Assembly (NCBI RefSeq): GCF_002811475.1
Contig: NZ_NPDL01000003.1
Span: 1 to 64,000, forward strand
From: Leptospira hartskeerlii
GTDB lineage: Bacteria; Spirochaetota; Leptospiria; Leptospirales; Leptospiraceae
DNA length: 64,000 nucleotides
Direction of reading: 5' to 3'
Below, piece after piece: positions 39,955-49,756 of the stretch. The translations under genes were made by a program, and so were the position numbers. The notes under the pieces were generated by a model. It was not told where the DNA came from, did not search any database, and was given only the letters and a program-made list of their open reading frames with translations. Within the stretch, counting starts at the first letter, position 1, and each line of letters opens with the position of its first letter.

Positions 39955-40891
39955 CTTTTCCTTGCTGCAGATAAATATTTAATTTTTGGCTGAATTCTGC
40001 CGCTGCATTTTTTCCAAGTTTTTTCAATCTTTGGTTCATTGCAGCGGTTTCTACGATAATTGGTATGTTTCTTCCTGGACGAACCGGAAGTTTTATCAGA
40101 GGAATATTGACGCCTAGGACTTCTTCCGTTCTATTTTCGAGTCCTGTTCGGTCGAACTCTTTCTCTTCTGTCCATTCTTCCAAATGGATGATCAGCTCTA
40201 TCAGTTTATGATCTCGCACGGAGCCAATTCCGAATATATCCTTTATATTCAAAATTCCTAATCCTCTGATCTCCATATGGTGACGGAGAAGGTCCGAGCA
40301 AGTCCCGATCAAATAACTTTCGGAAAGTCTTCTGATCTCCACCATATCGTCTGCAACAAGGCGGTGCCCTCTTTCTATGAGCTCAAGTGCTGTTTCACTT
40401 TTTCCAACACCACTTTTACCGGAAAGGAGTATCCCAATTCCGAATACTTCGATGAGCACCCCATGTCTCATAGTCCTAGGTGCGAGACTTCTGTCTAAAA
40501 TTTGAGAGATGAGGGTGATAAATTTGTGGGTAGAAACATCCGATCCTAAGAGCGGGATATTCAGACGATCACAGTATTCCACAAAGATGGGAGGAGGAAC
40601 GTTCCCGTGAGTGAATATGATACAATTCAAATGAAAATGGAAAAAATCCGCGGCGAGCTTTTCCATATCCTCACCTTCTTTAGAGGTGATATAGGCCCAT
40701 TCTCCTTTTCCAAAAATTTGGATTCGGTCATGAGCAAAACTTTCGTAAAATCCTGTGAGTGAAAGACCAGGACGGTTGATCTCGGAACTATGTATCCGGT
40801 TTTGGAGACCATTCTCTCCTGCGATGAGTTTTAAACCTAACTCAGGATGATCTTTTAGAATATTAGAAACATTAATACCTGGAACGGACAT
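39929..40891 (-). CDS. hprK: HPr kinase/phosphorylase
   Basis: A 320-residue enzyme that phosphorylates and dephosphorylates Ser of HPr. The N-terminal DRTGG-like domain (about 1-130) is followed by the P-loop GKSGVGKSETALELIERGHRLVADD and the C-terminal signature (VNIPLIKLPVRPGRNI). It sits between rpoN and ptsH. In bacteria with an incomplete PTS, this pair is thought to regulate rather than transport. Confidence 0.95.
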   Translation of the reverse strand: MSVPGINVSNILKDHPELGLKLIAGENGLQNRIHSSEINRPGLSLTGFYESFAHDRIQIFGKGEWAYITSKEGEDMEKLAADFFHFHLNCIIFTHGNVPPPIFVEYCDRLNIPLLGSDVSTHKFITLISQILDRSLAPRTMRHGVLIEVFGIGILLSGKSGVGKSETALELIERGHRLVADDMVEIRRLSESYLIGTCSDLLRHHMEIRGLGILNIKDIFGIGSVRDHKLIELIIHLEEWTEEKEFDRTGLENRTEEVLGVNIPLIKLPVRPGRNIPIIVETAAMNQRLKKLGKNAAAEFSQKLNIYLQQGKVERNPPQN

Positions 40892-40894
40892 GAG

Positions 40895-42331
40895 TTACCT
40901 TGCTTCCAGAGATTTTACTTTTTTTCTTTGGTTGGATGGTAGAATTTTTAGGATTTTACGGTACTTTGCCACAGTTCTTCTGGCGATCTCTATCCCTTTG
41001 CTTTCTATTTTTTCCACTATGTCCTGATCGGAGAGTGGATTTTCGGGATCTTCTTCTTTTACTAGATTACGTATAATGTCATGAATTGTTTTGGAGGATT
41101 CCATTCCTCCTTCTGAACTTTTGGATTTTAATCCGGAGGAGAAGAACCATTTTAATTCTAAAATTCCCCAAGAAGTTTGAACATACTTATTGGAAGTGAT
41201 ACGAGATACTGTAGATTCGTGAAGGTCCAGTCTTTCTGCGATATCTTTTAACGTGAGAGGTTTTAAAAATCTCACACCCTTGCGAAAAAATTCAGTTTGT
41301 AGTTCTATGATTGCGGAGACAACTCTATATAATGTTTGTCTTCTTTGGTTTACGGATCTGATCAACCATTCTGCGGAGTTAAGTTTAGTAGAAATATATT
41401 CCTTATCTGAATCCTTGGCACCGGCCCCTTTTTTGAGCATTCCCTTATATTCTTTATTGATTTTTAATTTAGGAAGCCATTCGTCGTTCAGCAATATGCT
41501 GAACTCACCTTCTATTTCTCTGATGATAACGTCCGGAACAATATAATCAGGTTTTTGGGGAGTGTATAATGTCGCGGGGAACGGTTCCAGCTTCTTGATC
41601 TCGGCTGCCATCGCTTCGATTGCTTCTACAGGGAGACCCATCTTCTTGGAAATTCCCTTATAATCCAGCTTTTCCAGATCTTTTAGATAATTTAAGATGA
41701 GATCGTGTAAATTTTTATCTTCCGGTTTTAGGATCTTTGCCTGGATATATAATGTTTCTTGAATGCTCCCTGCGCCAATTCCGAGCGGGTCCAATTGATG
41801 GATCTGTTCTAAAACCTTTTTGATGATTTTGGCAGAAACTCCTATCTCTGTAGCAAGTTCCGCTTGGGTCTGGGAGATAAATCCTCTATCATCCAGCATA
41901 GAGATCAAAATTTCCGCGATCTCCATTTCTTTTCCTTTTAAGGAAGAGATCCTAAGCTGCCAAAGTAAATGATCTGAAAGAGATTGTGCGTTAGGAGAGG
42001 ATTCAATATATTTTTGGTTTCTGTCAGAAGCATCGGTGCCTCTATACTGAGGTTTGTCTAAGCTGAAAGAATCCTGCCAGCCTTGGTCAGAATTTTTAAG
42101 AAAGTCGTTCTTCTCTTTTCTTTTTAGATCGTCTACCGAATAGAGTTCCGGGCTTTTACTTCTTTCTGAGCCTGGCTCCTCTTCCAACATCGGATTTTCC
42201 ACCAGTTCTGCGCTGATCCTGTCAGCGAGTTCCAGAGTAGACAAAGGCAAAAGCTCTATCGACTGACGCAAGTCCTGCGTCATGACAAGCTTTTGTGTCT
42301 GCTTCTGTACTAACTGGTGGTTCAGATTCAC
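40895..42331 (-). CDS. rpoN: RNA polymerase sigma-54 factor
   Basis: A 478-residue sigma-54. The Gln/Leu-rich region I (QTQKLVMTQDLRQSIELLPLS), the acidic region II, the core-binding domain and the C-terminal RpoN box (ARRTVAKYR) are all visible. The start is a GTG at 42331, overlapping lptB by 4 bases. With the NtrX-like activator four genes downstream, a complete sigma-54 circuit is coded here. Confidence 0.96.
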   Translation of the reverse strand: MNLNHQLVQKQTQKLVMTQDLRQSIELLPLSTLELADRISAELVENPMLEEEPGSERSKSPELYSVDDLKRKEKNDFLKNSDQGWQDSFSLDKPQYRGTDASDRNQKYIESSPNAQSLSDHLLWQLRISSLKGKEMEIAEILISMLDDRGFISQTQAELATEIGVSAKIIKKVLEQIHQLDPLGIGAGSIQETLYIQAKILKPEDKNLHDLILNYLKDLEKLDYKGISKKMGLPVEAIEAMAAEIKKLEPFPATLYTPQKPDYIVPDVIIREIEGEFSILLNDEWLPKLKINKEYKGMLKKGAGAKDSDKEYISTKLNSAEWLIRSVNQRRQTLYRVVSAIIELQTEFFRKGVRFLKPLTLKDIAERLDLHESTVSRITSNKYVQTSWGILELKWFFSSGLKSKSSEGGMESSKTIHDIIRNLVKEEDPENPLSDQDIVEKIESKGIEIARRTVAKYRKILKILPSNQRKKVKSLEAR

Positions 42332-43053
42332 AGCTTGAAGTCCTCTCCTAGATACATTCTTTTTGCTTCTTTATCATTCACGAGTTCTTTAGGTGTTCCC
42401 GCGATTAAGATCCGACCACTATGCATGATATACGCTCTATCAGTGATCTTTAACGTTTCTCGAACATTATGGTCTGTGATTAAGATGCCCAGTCCCTTCT
42501 TCTTTAAACTATTTATAACGGTTTGAATATCTTTTACTGCAATAGGGTCCACCCCTGCGAAGGGTTCGTCAAGAAGGATAAAATCCGGATTTGTTACTAA
42601 GGCTCTGGCGATTTCGCATCTTCTTCTTTCCCCACCTGAAAGGGTAAAACCTTTTTGGTTGGCCACTCGCATAATTTGTAATTCTAACAGTAGCTCGTCT
42701 CTTCTGCGAATGATTTCGGATCTAGGAATGTTCAGAGTTTCTAAGATTGCTTCTAAGTTTTCTGCGACTGTAAGTTTTCTAAATATAGAAGCTTCTTGTG
42801 CGAGATAACCTACTCCAAGTTTTGCTCTAGTATGCATCGGAGCATCCGTCACGTCTTGGTCGTCTATGAATACATGACCTGAATCCGGTTTTACGAAACC
42901 GACGGACATATAGAAGGATGTAGTTTTTCCGGCACCGTTCGGACCTAGTAGACCAACTACTTCTCCTTTGCGAACATCGAAACTGACTCCGTCTACAACC
43001 TTACGCTTATTGTATATTTTGATTAAGTTTTGGCACCGGATCCTTTGTCCCAT
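42328..43053 (-). CDS. lptB: LPS export ABC transporter ATP-binding protein LptB
   Basis: A 241-residue ATPase with Walker A GPNGAGKTT, signature LSGGERRRCEIARAL and Walker B FILLDEPFAGVDP. It powers LPS extraction with LptFG, which are not in the window. The order lptC-lptA-lptB-rpoN is shared with many diderms. Confidence 0.95.
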   Translation of the reverse strand: MGQRIRCQNLIKIYNKRKVVDGVSFDVRKGEVVGLLGPNGAGKTTSFYMSVGFVKPDSGHVFIDDQDVTDAPMHTRAKLGVGYLAQEASIFRKLTVAENLEAILETLNIPRSEIIRRRDELLLELQIMRVANQKGFTLSGGERRRCEIARALVTNPDFILLDEPFAGVDPIAVKDIQTVINSLKKKGLGILITDHNVRETLKITDRAYIMHSGRILIAGTPKELVNDKEAKRMYLGEDFKL

Positions 43054-43062
43054 TATGCAAGC

Positions 43063-44394
43063 CTAATTTCCTAAATGGACTCCTTCTGTCAGAATTGATC
43101 TTCCTTCTCTTGGATAAAAGACGATTTTTCCCGCTCTTAGGATCTTACCACTTCGATTAATTCTAGGATTTCCTTCTAAAATTACGGATTCGTCGTTTTC
43201 AAAATAAGTGGCATACTCGCCTTGTGCCTCTGTGGACTTGGATTTGATCCAGATATTTCCTCGGATCACTGTTTCTTTTTGGTCTAAGAAACGTTCGAAT
43301 TCTTGAGCGGTTATTGTGCTTGTTACCTGATCTGAATTTTTATCCAAAAATTCCATTTTGCCTTCGTCAGTCAGGTGAAGATAGTTCTCATTCCTAAAAT
43401 AATCGAATACGTTACCCGAAAGAAGAAGATTATTCTCTCTATCGTGAACCTTGATATTCTTTCTTGCCTTGATAATACGTGAATCCTTTCCCACTGACTC
43501 AATATTATCCGAAGTGATCTTTATATCTTTTCTTAGAACTGTTGCATTGCCGCTTATCATAACTGTACGATCGTTCTCTTCGTTGGGGCGGCTTTCTATC
43601 TTATCTCCTTTTAGGATGGTGAGAACAGTTTGTTTTTTCTCATTTCCTTCCGGATCTTTTTTAGTCTCTTCCGAAGATTGGAATAATACTGTATTTTCTT
43701 CCAAAAGGATCCTGCTTTCATTTGTGTAGAAGGATAACTTTTTCCCGCTCAAATATCTGTTCTTAGAAATAAGAATTGGATTTGGATCCGTGGTTATGAG
43801 ATGTTCTGATTCTTTAAATACTGCTTCTGCACAGAAGATTGTAACTTCAGGATGGTTAACGATCACTCCACCGTGAAGCTTAGTGATCTTAGTGCTTAAT
43901 TCTCTATCGATCTGTTTTGCGGAAATGACCGTGGTTTTGCCAGTTTTGTCCCGGAAGCTGAGCCTGGGCCTTTCTTTGATATAAACCATTTCGGAATACT
44001 TATCATATTCTCCTACTCCTGCCCTCATGACAGTTCCGTTTTCCTGGTCTTCAATATGTACTCCGTTCTTTAAAAAAGCCTTATATGCTTCTTTTCCAAA
44101 AACTTCTATACGGTTTGCGCCCAGCTTAACTTTTTTATGTTGGATCCAGGCCCCACCTTCTAAACTGAAGATAGTAACTTTTAGACCTTGGATCTCTCTA
44201 TCTTCTTGGGTAAGTGCATTTGCTCCCCAAAATGTAGGAAAACTTTCCTTACGTTTTGGATCTGCTTCTCCGATCCCTTGGAAACTTTTGGGATCTAACG
44301 TTTCTGCGGAGAATAAAAGTGGAGGCCTGGAATGAGATCCCAAATGCGCAGGGAGAAATAATAATAAATACAATAAGGTTAGGATACGTTTCAT
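43063..44394 (-). CDS. lptA: LptA/OstA-like periplasmic LPS transport protein
   Basis: A 443-residue protein with a signal peptide (about 1-20) and long beta-rich OstA-type repeats (for example VMISGNATVLRKDIKITSDNI and TVIRGNIWIKSKS). It is about twice the length of E. coli LptA and probably forms a longer section of the periplasmic bridge, or a two-domain OstA protein. It overlaps lptC by 4 bases and precedes lptB by 9. Confidence 0.8.
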   Translation of the reverse strand: MKRILTLLYLLLFLPAHLGSHSRPPLLFSAETLDPKSFQGIGEADPKRKESFPTFWGANALTQEDREIQGLKVTIFSLEGGAWIQHKKVKLGANRIEVFGKEAYKAFLKNGVHIEDQENGTVMRAGVGEYDKYSEMVYIKERPRLSFRDKTGKTTVISAKQIDRELSTKITKLHGGVIVNHPEVTIFCAEAVFKESEHLITTDPNPILISKNRYLSGKKLSFYTNESRILLEENTVLFQSSEETKKDPEGNEKKQTVLTILKGDKIESRPNEENDRTVMISGNATVLRKDIKITSDNIESVGKDSRIIKARKNIKVHDRENNLLLSGNVFDYFRNENYLHLTDEGKMEFLDKNSDQVTSTITAQEFERFLDQKETVIRGNIWIKSKSTEAQGEYATYFENDESVILEGNPRINRSGKILRAGKIVFYPREGRSILTEGVHLGN

Positions 44395-45017
44395 TTTTCT
44401 TTAGGGGAAGAAGAGAGTGGATTGGAACCGCCTTGGGTAATCGCACTCGGTTTTAGGATCGTAAACTTGTTCAGATCCTTGTCTGCTCTTAGGCCAACTC
44501 CTCGGATATGAGTTCCGTTTGCATCTATCACAACTTCTTCATTGGAGCTTAGTTCTTTGGTCTCGTCGTTATAATCTAATGATTTTGCTCTCAGAGTCCT
44601 ATGTTCTTCCGTTTTAAGAAGAATATTTCCTGTAAGTTTCATTAGCTTTTTGACCTGATTAATCTCTCCCTTTTCTCCGGTGAGTCTGGACTTGAACTTT
44701 CCATTCTCATATTGGTCGAAATTGATCCCATACAGAACGTATCTTTTTTCGTCAGCGTATAGATAAGCTTCTTCCGCTTTCAGTTTCCATAATATAGTTC
44801 CATTCTCATCGTATTGGTCTTTTGCAAAATTTTTAAAAGAAACAGTGGAACCTTTCTCTTTTTCTTCCTCTACACGAGTGTATTTAGCGTCCGATTTTCC
44901 ACCGGAATAGAAGAAAAGAACTAAGAATAAAATTCCAAGTCCTACTCCTAGCCCCGGACCATATTTTTTGGCGGTTTCCGGGTCTATTTTGAGTAGAGTG
45001 AGTATGCGGGAATACAA
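44391..45017 (-). CDS. lptC: LptC-like LPS export protein
   Basis: A 208-residue protein with one N-terminal membrane helix (about 25-42) and a beta-jellyroll periplasmic domain matching LptC (YALDENGTILWKLKAEEAYLY-type sequence). It anchors LptA to the inner membrane. The start is a TTG at 45017. The last helix contains a Ser/Pro-rich tail. Confidence 0.78.
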   Translation of the reverse strand: MYSRILTLLKIDPETAKKYGPGLGVGLGILFLVLFFYSGGKSDAKYTRVEEEKEKGSTVSFKNFAKDQYDENGTILWKLKAEEAYLYADEKRYVLYGINFDQYENGKFKSRLTGEKGEINQVKKLMKLTGNILLKTEEHRTLRAKSLDYNDETKELSSNEEVVIDANGTHIRGVGLRADKDLNKFTILKPSAITQGGSNPLSSSPKEK

Positions 45018-45028
45018 GGCTATATCGA

Positions 45029-45880
45029 TTAGCGGTTTAGGATTTCCTGTTTTACGTAACGGTCTAAACCAACCAATTCCTTTAATAAGGATTTAATTTC
45101 AGAAAGTGGATACTGAGTAGTAGCGTCCGAAAGTGCCTTTGCAGGATCAGGATGTACTTCCATAAAAATTCCTTCTATTCCGAGTGCCACTGCACTTCTT
45201 GTCATACTCGGAATATATTCTCTCTGACCTCCGGTAATATTTCCTGCTGCGCCCGGCAATTGTGCGGAGTGAGTAGCATCGAATACAACTGGAATATCAT
45301 AACTATGTAATATAGGAACTGTTCTACCGTCAAACACTAGGTTCCCATAGCCGAATGTTGTCCCTCTTTCGGTGACCATATACTTTTCGGAACCTGATTC
45401 TTGGATTTTTGTTTTGATATGTCTGCAGTCGGAAGGAGCCAAGAATTGTCCTTTTTTAACATTCACCCATTTTCCTGTTTTAGCGGATTCTGCGATTAGG
45501 TCTGTTTGTCTGCTTAAGAATGCAGGGATCTGATACATATCGATCACATCTTTAAGGGGACCAACTTGGGTTGTTTCATGGATATCTGTTAGAACCGGAA
45601 CATTAAATTTTTTCTTAATATGTTCTAAGTGTTTAATTCCTTCAGTAAGTCCAGGGCCTCTATAAGAAGAAACGGAAGAACGATTTGCTTTGTCGAAACT
45701 ACTTTTAAAAACATAAGGGATACCTAATTCTGTGGTGATCTCCAACATCTCAGCGCAGACTTTTTCGAGTAAGTCTCTGTTTTCCATCACACAAGGACCC
45801 GCGATCAGGAAGAATGGATTCTTTCCTCCAATCTTTTTACCGCTTAAAAAATCCCTTTCTTGGGCAGTTTTATCGCTCAT
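45029..45880 (-). CDS. kdsA: 3-deoxy-8-phosphooctulonate synthase (KDO-8-P synthase)
   Basis: A 283-residue TIM barrel making KDO-8-phosphate for LPS. Motifs: IAGPCVMENRD, KSSFDKANRSS, HSYDIPVVFDATHS. The Cys in GPC, where E. coli has Asn, places it with the metal-dependent class. It overlaps pyrG by one base. Confidence 0.95.
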   Translation of the reverse strand: MSDKTAQERDFLSGKKIGGKNPFFLIAGPCVMENRDLLEKVCAEMLEITTELGIPYVFKSSFDKANRSSVSSYRGPGLTEGIKHLEHIKKKFNVPVLTDIHETTQVGPLKDVIDMYQIPAFLSRQTDLIAESAKTGKWVNVKKGQFLAPSDCRHIKTKIQESGSEKYMVTERGTTFGYGNLVFDGRTVPILHSYDIPVVFDATHSAQLPGAAGNITGGQREYIPSMTRSAVALGIEGIFMEVHPDPAKALSDATTQYPLSEIKSLLKELVGLDRYVKQEILNR

Positions 45881-47496
45881 TATGCCTTCCTTGCAAATTT
45901 GACCGCAGCACGGATGAATCCGGCAAATAATGGATGCGGTTTTGTAGGTTTTCCAGTGAATTCAGGATGGAACTGAACTCCTATAAACCAAGGATGATAT
46001 GGAATTTCTACGATTTCAATCAGGTTTTCATCGGGAGAAATACCGGAAAGGATCATTCCTTTTTCTTCGAACCTTTGTTTGTATTTGTTTGTAAACTCGA
46101 ATCTATGTCTATGTCTCTCATAGATCAGTTCTTGTTTGTATTCATTGAATGCTAAGGTGTTTTTCTTGATCTTACATGGATAAGATCCTAAACGCATGGT
46201 TCCACCCATCTGATCGATGTCCATCTGCTCTTCGATCAAAGAGATCACAGGATCCGGAGAATCAGGTCTGAATTCAGTGGAGTTTGCATCTTTAAGGCCA
46301 AGAACGTTTCTAGCGTATTCAATTACCGCACATTGCATTCCTAAACAAATTCCGAAGAATGGAATTCCTTTGGTTCTTGCATATTGGATTGCTGCTATCT
46401 TACCTTCTATTCCTCTATCTCCGAATCCACCCGGAACTAAAACACCGTGTGCGGATCTTAAAACATCCTTCACATTTGTTTTATCTAACTTTTCAGGATC
46501 AACTTTGATGAATTCTACATTTGCTTCGTTTGCAATCCCGCCATGAGATAAACTTTCGTAAACAGAACGGTAGGCATCATGAAGAGAAATATACTTCCCG
46601 ACAACCGCGATCTGGACGGTTTGTTTTGCGGAATGAAGACTTTTTATGATCTTCTCCCATTCTGTAAAATTGGATTTTCCAAGTTCTAATCCTAATGTTT
46701 TTAGAACTACTTGGTCCAATTTTTCTTCCTTATACATTTTAGGAATTTCGTAAATTGAAGTGCTGATATCAGAAGCGGAGATTACATTTTCTTCCTTTAC
46801 GTTACAGAAGGAGGAAATTTTTCCTTTCATTTCCTTAGGCATAGGCTGGTTCACGCGACAGATCAAAATATCCGGCTGGATCCCTAATGCCAAAAGTTCT
46901 TTAACTGAGTGTTGGGTAGGTTTTGTTTTTGCTTCACCTGCTACTGTAATGGTAGGAACTAAAGTAACATGGATAAATAAAACTTGAGTAGGTCCGTGTT
47001 CGTATCTCATCTGACGGATTGCTTCTAAGAATGGAATGGACTCGATGTCTCCCACCGTTCCACCAATCTCTACGATCACAAAGTCAGTTGCATTTTCTCT
47101 CGCAAGAGTATAGATCCTGTTTCGGATCTCATTAGTGATATGAGGAACCACTTGGACTGTTCGTCCCAGGTAATCCCCTTTTCTTTCTCTTTGGATTACA
47201 GTATTATAAATTTGTCCCGTAGACACAGAATTCTTACGAGTGAATTTAGATTTGGTAAATCTTTCGTAATAACCTAAGTCCAAATCAGTTTCTGCGCCAT
47301 CTTCGGTCACATACACTTCACCGTGCTGGTACGGACTCATGGTTCCAGGATCAATATTGATATAAGGATCCATTTTTTGCAGGGAAACGGTATAACCCCT
47401 ACTTTCCAAAAGGCATCCAAGGGCTGCAGCGGATACACCCTTTCCAAGGGAGGAACAAACACCTCCGGTCACGAAAATAAATTTAGTTTTGGACAA
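45880..47496 (-). CDS. pyrG: CTP synthase
   Basis: A 538-residue enzyme converting UTP to CTP. The synthetase domain opens with [17 protein letters not shown], and the glutamine amidotransferase domain has the Cys in [11 protein letters not shown] and the His-Glu pair in FHPEF. The start is a TTG with AGGAG six bases upstream. CTP is needed to activate KDO, which suits the neighbourhood with kdsA. Confidence 0.96.
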   Translation of the reverse strand: MSKTKFIFVTGGVCSSLGKGVSAAALGCLLESRGYTVSLQKMDPYINIDPGTMSPYQHGEVYVTEDGAETDLDLGYYERFTKSKFTRKNSVSTGQIYNTVIQRERKGDYLGRTVQVVPHITNEIRNRIYTLARENATDFVIVEIGGTVGDIESIPFLEAIRQMRYEHGPTQVLFIHVTLVPTITVAGEAKTKPTQHSVKELLALGIQPDILICRVNQPMPKEMKGKISSFCNVKEENVISASDISTSIYEIPKMYKEEKLDQVVLKTLGLELGKSNFTEWEKIIKSLHSAKQTVQIAVVGKYISLHDAYRSVYESLSHGGIANEANVEFIKVDPEKLDKTNVKDVLRSAHGVLVPGGFGDRGIEGKIAAIQYARTKGIPFFGICLGMQCAVIEYARNVLGLKDANSTEFRPDSPDPVISLIEEQMDIDQMGGTMRLGSYPCKIKKNTLAFNEYKQELIYERHRHRFEFTNKYKQRFEEKGMILSGISPDENLIEIVEIPYHPWFIGVQFHPEFTGKPTKPHPLFAGFIRAAVKFARKA

Positions 47497-47577
47497 ACCG
47501 AACTCCTACCTGCTGAACAGAGTTTTCTTCAGTCTCGGAAAATCCAACTCGGAATTTCGCGGAATTGGGAAGTAAAT

Positions 47578-48072
47578 CTAGGGTTTTTGGCGAATACGTC
47601 TAATCAGATCTGTGCTGGAAAAACCGGGAACAAAGGGTAGAATTTTCACTTCTCCGCCCAATTTGCGAACAAGAGGAGTTTCAGGAAGAGCTTCCAGATC
47701 ATAATCTCCCCCTTTTACGTGAATATGAGGCGCTACCTGAGATATCAGTTCCAAAGGAGTGTCCTCTGAAAACACGCTGATATAGTCTACGAAGGAAAGA
47801 CAGGAAAGAAGAAGTGCCCGATCTTCTTCCGGATTTACAGGACGTTCTGGACCTTTTAGTCTTTTTACGGAAGAATCAGAATTGATCCCCACCCAAAGAA
47901 CATCGCCTAAGTCTCTTGCCTGAGAAAGATAAGTCAAATGGCCTTTATGGACTAGATCGAATACACCGTTAGTGAAAACGATCTTTTGGTTGGAGCGAAT
48001 CTTTTCCGAAACATTCTTCGCTTCGTGGAAAGGAATGATTTTCTCTATACAGGAAGAGAAAGAAGACTTCAC
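47578..48072 (-). CDS. Heptose-1-phosphate adenylyltransferase (HldE C-domain type)
   Basis: A 164-residue nucleotidyltransferase with FTNGVFDLVHKGHLTYL carrying the HxGH motif and VNPEEDRALLLSCL. It makes ADP-heptose from heptose-1-P. In E. coli this activity is fused to the kinase as HldE; here it is a separate gene (rfaE2 type) after hldA. The start is a GTG at 48072. Confidence 0.92.
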   Translation of the reverse strand: MKSSFSSCIEKIIPFHEAKNVSEKIRSNQKIVFTNGVFDLVHKGHLTYLSQARDLGDVLWVGINSDSSVKRLKGPERPVNPEEDRALLLSCLSFVDYISVFSEDTPLELISQVAPHIHVKGGDYDLEALPETPLVRKLGGEVKILPFVPGFSSTDLIRRIRQKP

Positions 48073-49079
48073 TGAAAACTTCCTCTTTTCTCCAGAGCTT
48101 CTAAAAGTTCTTCTAAAGAAACAGTTTCTGCGCCTAGTTTTCCGACCACTACTCCTGCTGCAGCATTGGAAACAATTGCTGCTTCTAATTCGCCTAAACC
48201 AGCTGCTAAAAAAGAAGTATAAACTGAGATAACAGTATCTCCTGCCCCGGTCACATCGAATACTTCTTTAGCCACGGTAGGGATATGGTAGGTTTTGGAT
48301 TCGGAAGAAATATAAAGGCTCATTCCTTTTTCACCGCGAGTGATCATCATCGATGGAGAATTTAGATTTTCTGCAATCTTCTTGGCTGCCTCTTCCACTT
48401 CAGCATTCGTTTCTAATTTTTTTCCAAGAGCTTTTCCCGCTTCATGATGATTCGGGGTCATTACAGTCGCTTTTTCGTATTGGAAAAAATGAGAAACCTG
48501 AGGATCCACCGTTACGATCTTTTTATGTTGGACTGCTATATCGATCGTTTTACGGATGAGGCTCGCGGTCAAAGTTCCCTTATCATAATCGGAAAGAACA
48601 ACTGCATCCGCTTCTTGGATGATCTTAGAAAAACTTTCTAATAATTGTTTTTCTTCTGCATCACTTAGAGGAAATGTTTCCTCCCTATCAATACGACAAA
48701 CTTGTTGGTGACCTGCGATCACTCTAGTCTTTAGAATAGTTGGAACTTTTTCGGAACGTATAATTGTATTTTTAGAAGAACTCGTATTCTCCGTAGAAAG
48801 AAGATCATCCAAAGTTTTAGCAGCTGAGTCGTTTCCAGCCCTACCCAAAACGAAAGATTGAACCCCTAAGCGAGAAAGATTTTTTACTACATTTCCCGCT
48901 CCGCCTAAAGTGGTTTTTTCGTTTCTCACCCACACCACTGGAACAGGAGCTTCCGGAGAAATTCGGTTCACTTCTCCGATCAGATACTCGTCTAGGATGA
49001 GATCGCCGATGACTATAATTTTAGTGGTTTTTAATTTAGAAGCCGCTTCCAAATATCGCTTTTTATCTAAGTAGTACAA
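48069..49079 (-). CDS. D-glycero-beta-D-manno-heptose-7-phosphate kinase
   Basis: A 336-residue PfkB-family kinase (rfaE1/HldA type). Signatures: LGGAGNVVKNLSRLG and FDVTGAGDTVISVYTSFLAAG with the catalytic Asp. It is the first gene of the long leftward unit. The frame starts with a TTG at 49079. It overlaps the adenylyltransferase gene by 4 bases. Confidence 0.92.
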   Translation of the reverse strand: MYYLDKKRYLEAASKLKTTKIIVIGDLILDEYLIGEVNRISPEAPVPVVWVRNEKTTLGGAGNVVKNLSRLGVQSFVLGRAGNDSAAKTLDDLLSTENTSSSKNTIIRSEKVPTILKTRVIAGHQQVCRIDREETFPLSDAEEKQLLESFSKIIQEADAVVLSDYDKGTLTASLIRKTIDIAVQHKKIVTVDPQVSHFFQYEKATVMTPNHHEAGKALGKKLETNAEVEEAAKKIAENLNSPSMMITRGEKGMSLYISSESKTYHIPTVAKEVFDVTGAGDTVISVYTSFLAAGLGELEAAIVSNAAAGVVVGKLGAETVSLEELLEALEKRGSFQ

Positions 49080-49141
49080 TTTTAAACCGGTCTTACAATT
49101 TGATTTGCGTTTTCACTTCAACAGGTTAGGATAAATCCTAG

Positions 49142-49756
49142 GTGTCAAGAACTACAATTCCGATCTTTCCTCTTCCTGAAGTCATCTTATTTCCAGGCAC
49201 ATTTCTTCCTCTTCATATTTTCGAGCCTAGATATAGGATGATGTTGGATTATTGTTCCGAGTCCGGCGAGGAAATGGCGATCGCACCTATTAAAATGGAG
49301 CCAGGCAATTTAAAAAGTTCTCAACCTGAAATTGAAACTATTTTTGGTTGGGGCACGATTGTTCGAAAAGATCCACTTCCCGATGGAAGATCCAATATTC
49401 TACTCGAAGGCAAAGGGATCGCAAAACTGGAATCCTATGATACCATGGAACCATTTCGAATTGGAGTGATAGAAAAACTAGAAGCTGATTCCAAATACAT
49501 TGAAGATAAATTATTCGTAGAGATCTTTGATCGGATCTTATACCTCACCAAACGAATTCTACTTTCAGAAGGAGCTAAGGAAGAATTGATCCTAAGAATG
49601 AACGATCTTTGGTCTCATCCATTTCCTGTAGATTTTATTTCTTCGATCCTAAATTTCAATTTTAAGAAGAAGCAAGAGATCCTCTCCAGCACGGACCAGA
49701 TCCAAAAGGCTCAACTACTTGTTGGGATTGTGGAAGAAATGAACTTAGGCGAATAA
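49142..49756 (+). CDS. Lon N-terminal (substrate-binding) domain protein
   Basis: A 204-residue protein matching the LON substrate-binding N-terminal domain: IPIFPLPEVILFPGTFLPLHIFEPRYR. It lacks the ATPase and protease parts. It starts with GTG. Stand-alone copies are common and their role is unclear. It converges with the NlpC/P60 gene. Confidence 0.9.
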   Translation: MSRTTIPIFPLPEVILFPGTFLPLHIFEPRYRMMLDYCSESGEEMAIAPIKMEPGNLKSSQPEIETIFGWGTIVRKDPLPDGRSNILLEGKGIAKLESYDTMEPFRIGVIEKLEADSKYIEDKLFVEIFDRILYLTKRILLSEGAKEELILRMNDLWSHPFPVDFISSILNFNFKKKQEILSSTDQIQKAQLLVGIVEEMNLGE

